Shown here: one piece after another, positions 15,708 through 22,344 of the stretch | Numbering within the stretch: the first letter of the stretch is position 1 | How the letters are laid out: each line of letters begins with the position of its first letter | NCBI RefSeq assembly: GCF_037974355.1 | Contig: NZ_CP150235.1 | Location: forward strand, 3,410,001 to 3,474,000 | DNA: 64,000 nucleotides | Origin: Paenibacillus sp. FSL R5-0517 | GTDB taxonomy: Bacteria; Bacillota; Bacilli; Paenibacillales; Paenibacillaceae | Direction: 5' to 3' | The notes under the pieces: generated by a model | The model's database searches: none | Told to the model about the DNA's origin: nothing | Seen by the model: the letters and a program-made list of their open reading frames with translations, nothing else | Position numbers and translations under genes: made by a program

Positions 15708-17060
15708 TTACTGAACCAATTGTGCCATATCCGGCTGTAATTTGGTTCGCAAAGCATATAACATGATGGCCCCTACAAGAAACGCGACGGCATCCGCAAT
15801 AACAAGTGACCAGATCACTCCATGAAATCCATTCAGTTGATTTGCGATATACAATACAGGAATCAGCGTAATTCCTTGAATGATGGACATCACAAAAGCG
15901 GCAGTTCCTTGGGCTGTAGCTTGGAAAATTCCAATAAACAACGAAGTCAATCCTGTAATAAACAAGGATAAGAAGGTCACATGGAGAATGTAGCTACCCA
16001 TTTCAATTAATTGTGGATCAGTCGTAAATAAACCAATCAAGTGGTCAGAAATCAGATAAACGATAACGCCGAACAGGACAGCCAGGGCCAGAATCGCTTT
16101 AATCGTGAATCCAATGGTTTGTTTCATGCGTAATTTGTTCGCTGTAAATGAGAAGGCAATCAACGGCACGACTCCCTCGCACAGACCCATCAGAATAAAC
16201 TCAGGAAACTGCAACAAACGCGATGAAATCCCATACCCTGCAATGGCCTGATCCCCATATTCGACAAGAAAAAGGTTAAGAATAAGCGACATGGCACCCA
16301 AGAAAACACTCATAACAAAGACGGGAACTCCGATTTTGAACACATTGCTCACAATCTCCTTGGTAACCTTGAACCATTTCAAGGAGACAGTTAAGAACGG
16401 GCTCTTATAACTGATGTGGAAAGCGTAGAATGCACTTGCAACCATGTTGGAGATGACTGTTGCAGATGCGACACCAATCACGCCCCAATGGAACACAAAT
16501 ATGAATAGCGCATCAAGAATAATATTCACCACAACACTGAGCATCATGCCGATCATTGACGTGATTGCTGAACCTTCTGAGCGCACGATATTCTCCAACG
16601 TGAAAAACAAGATGACAAATGGAGAACCGATAAGCATGATTGTGACATACTCTTTCGTAAATCCGAAGGAGTCGGGCGTTGCCCCCAGCCCATGAACAAT
16701 AGGCCCGATCAAAGGGAGACCAACAGCTAGTACGATAATTCCAAGAACTAAACTGCTGTAAAAGGCAAATGAAGAGACATGCTTCAGATCATCCACTTTT
16801 TTCTCACCCAACAAACGAGAGATGAATGTGCCGCTACCTATGCCTATTAAGTTGCCTAGCGCCATAATGACTGCGAATAATGGCAACGTTAGGGCGAGCG
16901 CGGTTAACATGGCCGTATTGCCCAATGTACCAAGGAAATAGGCATTCAAGATGGAATAGATGACACTCATTGACGTGCCCAGCATCATTGGGACAGCGAA
17001 GTGAGCTACAGCTTTGGCGATTGGTGCTTTTTCAAAGTAATGGAGGTTTTCTGCATCCAT
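15708..17060 (-). CDS. MATE-family multidrug efflux transporter
   Basis: Cation-driven drug exporter of the MATE (MatE/NorM-DinF) family. About 450 residues with 12 TM segments. Typical features are the opening HFAVPMMLGTSMSVIYSILNAYFLG, GTFISRLLGEK after TM2, and the duplicated two-bundle layout. The in-frame ORF extends to a TTG at 17096, but I prefer the ATG at 17060 (MDAENLHYFEKAP) because related MATE proteins begin this way; the Shine-Dalgarno is weak for all candidates. Divergently transcribed from a TetR-family regulator, with three TTAGA-type operator repeats between, so repression by that TetR and induction by a drug-like ligand is the natural inference. Confidence 0.9.
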   Translation of the reverse strand: MDAENLHYFEKAPIAKAVAHFAVPMMLGTSMSVIYSILNAYFLGTLGNTAMLTALALTLPLFAVIMALGNLIGIGSGTFISRLLGEKKVDDLKHVSSFAFYSSLVLGIIVLAVGLPLIGPIVHGLGATPDSFGFTKEYVTIMLIGSPFVILFFTLENIVRSEGSAITSMIGMMLSVVVNIILDALFIFVFHWGVIGVASATVISNMVASAFYAFHISYKSPFLTVSLKWFKVTKEIVSNVFKIGVPVFVMSVFLGAMSLILNLFLVEYGDQAIAGYGISSRLLQFPEFILMGLCEGVVPLIAFSFTANKLRMKQTIGFTIKAILALAVLFGVIVYLISDHLIGLFTTDPQLIEMGSYILHVTFLSLFITGLTSLFIGIFQATAQGTAAFVMSIIQGITLIPVLYIANQLNGFHGVIWSLVIADAVAFLVGAIMLYALRTKLQPDMAQLVQ

Positions 17061-17096
17061 GTGGATCACTACTTTCATCATTAATTTTTGATTCAA

Positions 17097-17182
17097 TCTA
17101 ACACCGTTAGATTGAACCTTACAGTGTTAGATGTTATCATGAACTTATGAACCTGTAAAGCATAAACTTACACTGTTAGATT
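17097..17182. promoter_or_regulatory. Three operator-like repeats between the MATE and TetR genes
   Basis: TCTAACACCGTTAGA (17097-17111, an interrupted palindrome), TTACAGTGTTAGAT (17119-17132) and TTACACTGTTAGATT (17168-17182) share the TTA.A..GTTAGA core. They cover the divergent promoter region, as expected for an autoregulated TetR repressor controlling an efflux pump. Confidence 0.72.
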
Positions 17183-17197
17183 AAAGGGCGGATAACG

Positions 17198-17878
17198 ATG
17201 AAAAAACAACAGCCTCAGATTTCAGAAGATAAGATCTTGGAAACCTCGTGGGAGCTTTTGGGCGAAGAGGGTATTGAGAAATTCAGCATGAGGCGTTTGG
17301 CAGACAAGCTGGGCATTCAGGCTCCATCTCTATATTGGTACTTCAAGAGCAAGCAGGCACTTTACCAGCGGTTAGCCAACCAGATATCCAAAATTATTTT
17401 GGATGAATTTCAGACTGATGGGAACTGGAAGGAACAGATGGAAGGGCTTGCGATAACTGTACGGAATGTACTCAGCCGATACCCGTGTTCTACCCAGCTC
17501 ATGATGATGACACTACCCCACGAACCGGACATGATCCGGTTCACCAACCGCATATTGCTCTGCATGGAATCGACGCCACTTGAGCAAGAACAAAAACTAC
17601 AGGCAGTACTCACGCTTGTGAACTATGTGTTTTACTTCGTTCTGGACAATTACCAGCATCAGCGTAATATCTCTGCTGTTGTTAAGGACAACGAGGAACT
17701 TCAGGGTGAAGAGATGATTCACCTTCTGGACGCCATGGGTGAGAAGGAAGCTGGAATATTCAGCAGGATGTATAAGAGCGGTATGTTTGAGGTGATGGGA
17801 ACTGACGGAGCGTTCGAGTTCGGCTTGAAGCTTATATTGTTGGGGATCGAACAAGTGGTCAAGGAGCAGGAGAAGTAG
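17198..17878 (+). CDS. TetR-family transcriptional regulator of the MATE pump
   Basis: A 226-residue repressor. The N-terminal TetR helix-turn-helix (about residues 10-60) includes SMRRLADKLGIQAPSLYWYFKSKQALYQRL, the classical recognition helix sequence with LYWYFKSK. The C-terminal TetR_C-like ligand domain is helical. ATG start with AAAGGGCGG 7 nt upstream. Divergent from the MATE gene with three operator-like repeats in between; one repeat ends 15 bp before its own start codon, suggesting autorepression. The inducer is unknown. Confidence 0.9.
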   Translation: MKKQQPQISEDKILETSWELLGEEGIEKFSMRRLADKLGIQAPSLYWYFKSKQALYQRLANQISKIILDEFQTDGNWKEQMEGLAITVRNVLSRYPCSTQLMMMTLPHEPDMIRFTNRILLCMESTPLEQEQKLQAVLTLVNYVFYFVLDNYQHQRNISAVVKDNEELQGEEMIHLLDAMGEKEAGIFSRMYKSGMFEVMGTDGAFEFGLKLILLGIEQVVKEQEK

Positions 17879-17938
17879 GTGTGTGAAGCAATGGAGACAG
17901 TAACGAGGATTACTGAGTGGTAATTAGATAGGTAAAAT

Positions 17939-18000
17939 AACAAAGAATGATAACAACAACCTGCTAAAACAGTGGTTAGTTGGTGTTATCATTCTTTGTT
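17939..18000. repeat. Long inverted repeat, probable bidirectional terminator
   Basis: A 17-bp perfect arm AACAAAGAATGATAACA (17939-17955) pairs with 17984-18000; inside it the stem partly continues (AACAACC against GGTTAGTTGG). It lies between the convergent TetR and VOC genes. It lacks a strong T run, so a termination role is inferred from position. Confidence 0.6.
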
Positions 18001-18070
18001 GTTCGAGGATCAAGATGATGATTCTATCGGAAGCTGCAACGCCAGTGATTTTAAAAAGGTTACCGACAAT

Positions 18071-18475
18071 TTAATTACCCTTCGGCATTTTGCTCTCATC
18101 CATATACAGCAGGTTCCATCGGTGACCGTCCAGGTCGGCAAATCCTGCGCCATACATCCAGCCATCCGTTTCACCCGGCTTGCCAAAGATGGTTCCTCCG
18201 GCAATCTCTACTTTTCGAATAAAAGCATCAACTTCCTCTTTGCTGTCAGCACCAATGGAAAATATAACTTCTGCGCTGTGAGAAGTATCTGTGATTTTTG
18301 AACCTGTAAATTTCTCAAACGCTGCATCTGGAAACAGCAGAATCGTTGTTTGGCCAATGACAAGTTGGGCTCTCTCGTTACCAACATTCTTCCCATGGAA
18401 TCCAATCTCATTGAAAAAGGTAGTGGATTTCACAACGTCTTTCACCGGCAGGTTAATCCAGATATTTTGTGACAT
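18071..18475 (-). CDS. VOC (glyoxalase/bleomycin-resistance fold) protein
   Basis: A 134-residue protein of the vicinal oxygen chelate superfamily, with the two beta-alpha-beta-beta-beta halves visible. It begins SQNIWINLPVKDVVKSTTFFNEIGF and ends with FADLDGHRWNLLYMDESKMP, the pattern of the YaeR/lactoylglutathione-lyase-related group. D and H of DLDGH could contribute metal ligands, but the full ligand set is not clear. AGGAGG lies upstream of its ATG. Function is not predictable beyond fold; many relatives are uncharacterised enzymes or drug-binding proteins. Confidence 0.82.
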   Translation of the reverse strand: MSQNIWINLPVKDVVKSTTFFNEIGFHGKNVGNERAQLVIGQTTILLFPDAAFEKFTGSKITDTSHSAEVIFSIGADSKEEVDAFIRKVEIAGGTIFGKPGETDGWMYGAGFADLDGHRWNLLYMDESKMPKGN

Positions 18476-18535
18476 GGCTGCAGCCTCCTAGAGTATATTT
18501 TGAACACTCTTACTATACTCTACTTAAATCCATAA

Positions 18536-18565
18536 TTACATAATCGGGTACATGCGATTATGTAA
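18536..18565. promoter_or_regulatory. 10-bp inverted repeat, operator candidate
   Basis: TTACATAATC and GATTATGTAA form perfect 10-bp arms around GGGTACATGC. They lie between the VOC gene and a TATAAT (18583-18588). A second inverted pair, GAGTATA/TATACTC (18491-18520), lies next to it on the VOC side. Probably a dimeric regulator site; owner unknown. Confidence 0.4.
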
Positions 18566-18586
18566 GAGTTAGAAATAACCGGTATA

Positions 18587-18820
18587 ATGAAGGACCGATT
18601 TATCCAACGAAGAGGAAAGCACCTGGGAGAGTTTATTGATAAAGATGGAATTACAGTCAAGGTATCAGGTACACAGACGTATGATACAAGTCACCAGATT
18701 ATGCACTGGGTCACGTTCCGTGATTGGATCAAACATCAATATTCGGACTGGGATAAAACACCGTTCAATCCTTTATCTCCTTCGATCATTAGTGTTTGTC
18801 GAAAAAAACATAGTGTCTGA
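18587..18820 (+). CDS. Doubtful 77-aa ORF of unknown function
   Basis: The ORF reads MKDRFIQRRGKHLGEF at its start and contains a plausible folded segment (TQTYDTSHQIMHWVTF, DWIKHQYSDWDKTPFNP). The ATG has no Shine-Dalgarno and overlaps a TATAAT that looks like a -10 box, and the last residues (VCRKKHSV) look like read-through of non-coding sequence. A terminator follows at 18893. It may be a remnant of a larger gene, or a real gene with a different start. I do not recognise the family. Confidence 0.3.
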   Translation: MKDRFIQRRGKHLGEFIDKDGITVKVSGTQTYDTSHQIMHWVTFRDWIKHQYSDWDKTPFNPLSPSIISVCRKKHSV

Positions 18821-18892
18821 AACAAACAATCCCGGAATATTCCTCCGAATGGTTCTAATTAGTGTTACACAATTTAATAATCTTCCATCCAA

Positions 18893-18917
18893 AGTCGCTT
18901 AATTAGCGGCTTTTTTT
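18893..18917 (+). terminator. Terminator, AGTCGCT/AGCGGCT family, copy 1
   Basis: AGTCGCT and AGCGGCT stem (one G-T pair) followed by seven T. The same sequence recurs at 20313 and 25723. Confidence 0.85.
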
Positions 18918-19015
18918 GTTTTAGTAACCTCAAGACTTGACCTACAGTTAACTCTATGTCTTATACTCCGATTAGGCTTGCAAAATTATATGAGGAATTG
19001 GAGATTTTATTTATC

Positions 19016-20245
19016 ATGGCGAAGAGCACGAATTGGAATGTTTTTGGACTCGCAATACTACTAGGTTTATTTTCTACATTAGGTCCATTTACGATTGATA
19101 TGTATTTACCGGCTTTCCCGGAGATTGCACAAAATATGAATACAACGGCATCACTTGTACAATTTAGTCTTACTGCTTGTTTGTTAGGACTAGGTGTAGG
19201 ACAACTCGTGATGGGTCCTTTGAGTGATGCGTACGGTAGACGGAGACCATTGTTGATCTGCATGGCAGCCTACATTATTTGTTCCTTGGCATGTGCGTTT
19301 GCTCCGAATATCGGACTATTAATTTTGTTTCGTTTCACGCAAGGATTTGCCGCATCAGCAGGAATTGTCATTTCCCGTGCGATAGCTAGAGATCTATATA
19401 GTGGACATGAGCTCACTAAATTTTTCTCTTTGCTGTTGCTTGTAGGGAATTTGGGGCCTTTGGCAGCACCGATTGCGGGAAGTGGCATTCTTTCCTTCAC
19501 GACATGGATTGGCGTGTTTATCTCGCTTTCATTCCTGGGAGTTTTCTTATTGATCATGACCAAGTGGAGCTTAAAAGAAACACACCCGGCCGAAAGACGT
19601 ATGGTTCCCGACTTCAAACAGCAATTGGGTAATTACAGAATGCTTCTGCGTGACCGCACGTTTGTTGGCTATATGCTCGCACAGGGAATCATGACGGCAG
19701 GGGTCTTTGCTTATGTAGCAGGAACACCTTTTATTTACCAAAATATATATGGTGTTACGCCCACAGTATTTGCTATATTGTTTGCTTCGAATGGAATCAG
19801 CTTGATCATCGGTTCTCAAATTGTGGGTCGATTGGCCAAACGTATCCCTGAGCAAACGCTTCTACTATCCGGGCTATGGCTTGCTTTAATAGCAAGTGTC
19901 GCGGCTTTGGTGGTAACTTTGGTTCATGGTCCACTTTTCGCTTTGGTCATTCCATTGTTCTTCTTCGTTTGCTCAATCGGTATTACGTCTACAGCTGCAT
20001 TCCCATTGGCTATGGAAAGTCAAGCTAAGATGGCCGGAAGTGCTGCAGCACTGCTCGGCGTTGTTCCTTTTCTACTGGGTGCATTGGTTGCTCCTCTGGT
20101 CGGGATCGCAGGTGAGGACACTGCCGTCCCGTTAGGACTCACTTTGTTAATGACCAGTGTCATTGCCATTGTTACTTATTTTCTACTCGTTAAAAAAATC
20201 TCGCAGCATACACCTAATCATGCCCAGTCTAATGCTGACTTTTAA
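19016..20245 (+). CDS. Bcr/CflA-type MFS multidrug efflux transporter
   Basis: A 12-TM drug/H+ antiporter of about 409 residues. The N-terminal TM1 region GPFTIDMYLPAFPEIA is diagnostic of the Bcr/CflA subfamily, and the MFS motif A between TM2 and TM3 reads GPLSDAYGRRRPLL. RFTQGFAASAGIVISRAIARDLY is the TM4-5 signature. I prefer ATG at 19016 over ATG at 18956, which has no ribosome-binding site; GGAG at 19000-19003 precedes 19016. A single-gene unit between two copies of the same terminator family. Substrates unknown; relatives export bicyclomycin, chloramphenicol or sulfonamides. Confidence 0.88.
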   Translation: MAKSTNWNVFGLAILLGLFSTLGPFTIDMYLPAFPEIAQNMNTTASLVQFSLTACLLGLGVGQLVMGPLSDAYGRRRPLLICMAAYIICSLACAFAPNIGLLILFRFTQGFAASAGIVISRAIARDLYSGHELTKFFSLLLLVGNLGPLAAPIAGSGILSFTTWIGVFISLSFLGVFLLIMTKWSLKETHPAERRMVPDFKQQLGNYRMLLRDRTFVGYMLAQGIMTAGVFAYVAGTPFIYQNIYGVTPTVFAILFASNGISLIIGSQIVGRLAKRIPEQTLLLSGLWLALIASVAALVVTLVHGPLFALVIPLFFFVCSIGITSTAAFPLAMESQAKMAGSAAALLGVVPFLLGALVAPLVGIAGEDTAVPLGLTLLMTSVIAIVTYFLLVKKISQHTPNHAQSNADF

Positions 20246-20312
20246 TATAGAAGGAACAGCTCGCCAAGGATTGGCGTGAGGCGTGAGGCATAATGAATAT
20301 GATTCCATTACA

Positions 20313-20337
20313 AGTCGCTAACATAGCGGCTTTTTTT
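20313..20337 (+). terminator. Terminator, AGTCGCT/AGCGGCT family, copy 2
   Basis: AGTCGCTA, short loop, AGCGGCT and seven T, downstream of the MFS gene. Confidence 0.87.
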
Positions 20338-20356
20338 GGTTTTTCGTACTGAGCGC

Positions 20357-21331
20357 TCACTGCTTCAACTGGTATAGGTTTAATCTCTCTTGTACAGCGT
20401 TCAGGACTTCCTCCGGAACTTCCTTGACTTTGATATCTTCGCCTAGAAAAAGCAACCAATTGGTGATTTCAGTTAATTCGTCTATGTTATGAACGTTCAT
20501 AAATGCCTTTAGAAGGGCTGTAGTTTGGTACGGATTCGTATAGGCAATTGAAAACTTTAAAGGATGGTACTTTTTATATTGGGCAATCGCCTTTGGGCCA
20601 AGCTCCAGAACAAGGTTGATGACCTCTTCCTCCGCATTTCGTTTTAGTTGTTCTACAATCTTTTTCGTACTCCGTCTGTTTTTCGTTGGGTATGCTTCTA
20701 CACGGATGAGGTTGTCGACAGATACGATTCGTCTATTTTCTTCCTCCAAGTCAAACCCTTCAATGATCCAATGGCCTTTTTGATGATGAAGGTGTAAGAG
20801 CACGATGGGATAGGACTTTGTTTTTTTCTCTTCTTGGACAGTAACTAACAAATAACGTTCGATAAGAAGAATTTGGATGAGTTTCTCCAAGATAGGGTGG
20901 GGCAGGTCTGACAGATCTAACAAGTCTGGATTATGGGGATTGGTCCCCTCAAAAAGCAATATTTGATTCAGATGCACAAGGTCATCTTGCTGATTCTCTG
21001 AGATAAGGCCCAACAATTTTTCAGCCAAAGATTGACGACTCTTCAGATAAGGAAGCTGTTGATTTCTTGTCGCCATAAAGGCAATGAATAACGCTTTGAT
21101 TTCATTATCGGTAAAGCGGACTGTGGGCAGGAGGGAGTTGTTCATAACAAAATAACCGCCATCTCGCCCAACTTCAGCGACTAGTGGCATTCCCATCGCT
21201 TCAATTTCTCTGATATCGCGAATGGCTGTCGAACGGGAAATGTTAAATTCTCGCATGATTTCAGAGATGGTAAAGTGGGCACGGTTATTGATATACCGCG
21301 TGATGATATTAATGCGTTCTACTCTTTTCAT
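20357..21331 (-). CDS. YafY-type transcriptional regulator with HTH and WYL-like domain
   Basis: A 324-residue regulator. An N-terminal winged helix of the HTH_11/DeoR-like type (FTISEIMREFNISRSTAIRDIREIEAMGMPLVAEVGRDGGYFV, about residues 17-62) is followed by a sensory part resembling WYL regulators (about 140-230), with the variant region KGHWIIEGFDLEEENRRIVSVDNL, and a C-terminal extension (WCX-like). It is divergent from a GyrI-like small-molecule-binding protein gene, a pairing often seen in Paenibacillus. The regulator probably controls that gene and itself through the 104-bp intergenic region. The ligand is unknown. Confidence 0.85.
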   Translation of the reverse strand: MKRVERINIITRYINNRAHFTISEIMREFNISRSTAIRDIREIEAMGMPLVAEVGRDGGYFVMNNSLLPTVRFTDNEIKALFIAFMATRNQQLPYLKSRQSLAEKLLGLISENQQDDLVHLNQILLFEGTNPHNPDLLDLSDLPHPILEKLIQILLIERYLLVTVQEEKKTKSYPIVLLHLHHQKGHWIIEGFDLEEENRRIVSVDNLIRVEAYPTKNRRSTKKIVEQLKRNAEEEVINLVLELGPKAIAQYKKYHPLKFSIAYTNPYQTTALLKAFMNVHNIDELTEITNWLLFLGEDIKVKEVPEEVLNAVQERLNLYQLKQ

Positions 21332-21435
21332 TGGGCCCCCTAAACAGTATCATATTCTGACATGATTTAAGGTTATTATAAACCCATCAAGTGAAAACAC
21401 AAATTAATTGAAAATTAAAAGAGGATGGTGTAACA

Positions 21436-21915
21436 ATGAGTAATTATCATTTTGAAGAAAAAGACAGCTTTATCGTATTAGGAATTGGAACAGAGCTTAA
21501 GAGTGACTACACAGACTATGCTGGCATCAGCAAGGAGAAGGCGGATTTTTGGTCCACTGTGAGGGAGGATGGAAGCCTGGACACATTAAAGTCTCTGGCT
21601 ACTAATGACTATATTTTTGCTGTAAACGAAGCGGTGAATAACAAAATGATGCATTATGCTGGCGTCATGACAGAAGAATCTCTGCCAGAAGCAACGAGAA
21701 TAATTCAATTTCCTAAGGGAGAATACCTGGTTGTAACGGGCGAAGCAGAGACGGCAGAAGCGCTCAGTAATATGCTTACTGGCATTGCCTTTGGTCAAGC
21801 CCTCCCCGCAGAAAAGGATTACGTCTATGTTGGCGGACCCAATGCAACGGTTGAAATGGGACAGAAAAACGGTTTGGTATATGGTGAAATGTGGATTCCT
21901 GTAGTACGGAATTAA
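21436..21915 (+). CDS. GyrI-like effector-binding domain protein
   Basis: A 159-residue stand-alone GyrI-like (AraC_E_bind/SHV2) domain, with an N-terminal segment FIVLGIGTELKSDYTDY and a C-terminal VYVGGPNATVEMGQKNGLVYGEMWIPV ending, where the Y.G.MWIPV pattern is typical of the fold. No HTH is present, so it is a binding or sequestering protein, or possibly a hydrolase of small electrophilic compounds, as shown for some relatives. AGAGGATGG precedes the ATG. Divergent from the YafY-type regulator. Confidence 0.8.
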   Translation: MSNYHFEEKDSFIVLGIGTELKSDYTDYAGISKEKADFWSTVREDGSLDTLKSLATNDYIFAVNEAVNNKMMHYAGVMTEESLPEATRIIQFPKGEYLVVTGEAETAEALSNMLTGIAFGQALPAEKDYVYVGGPNATVEMGQKNGLVYGEMWIPVVRN

Positions 21916-21946
21916 AGAGCAGTAGATCATAAGGTCCGAAACTATT

Positions 21947-22019
21947 TGAAGTGCACCCATTAGAATGGACATTGGTTAACCCACGGTTGATCCGATGAAA
22001 TTCTACGAGGTGCACTTTA
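21947..22019. mobile_element. 73-bp miniature element with IS3/IS150-like ends
   Basis: Terminal arms AAGTGCACC (21949-21957) and GGTGCACTT (22009-22017), and each arm also carries TAGAAT a few bases further in (in the reverse complement for the right end). The left end, TGAAGTGCACCCATTAGAATGGACA, shown here only for its TG start and inner GGACA, resembles IS150-group IS3 ends. No transposase fits inside. It looks like a solo end pair or a MITE-like remnant. Confidence 0.45.
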
Positions 22020-22344
22020 TGCGTTGACGGAGACTCACATCAATTTCGCTATCAGGTTCCATCTTAACCGTAAGTTTTCTTTTAATTTGTTGATATTCGC
22101 TTCATACGTGAGATAGTTCAGTAGTTTGCTAGAAAGACATGGATTATGTTGTGCAAAATCAAGATGATTATTCAAAAGAGGCTTTTTATTCAAGAACTTA
22201 TAACCAAAGTTTGAAAGATCGTTTTCAAAATCCATAATTTTCAATTGATTTAGAAACTTTTCCCTGAATCTAGCGTCTAATACTATGAGTTTTTGAGGGG
22301 TTGTAAATAAATTACTAGAGAGTAGAAGGAGCCAAAGACAACGC
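22020..22344. other. AT-rich intergenic stretch without an assignable gene
   Basis: No plus-strand gene is visible. A 111-codon minus-strand open frame (22035-22370) overlaps the start of the next gene and has no ribosome-binding site; it may be chance or decayed coding sequence. Directly upstream of 22345, AGAAGGAG supplies the ribosome-binding site for the secreted protein. Confidence 0.5.

Noticed and set aside
18636-18902. 88-codon frame overlapping the 77-aa ORF
   Set aside because: No ribosome-binding site and a shadow-like composition; runs into the terminator.
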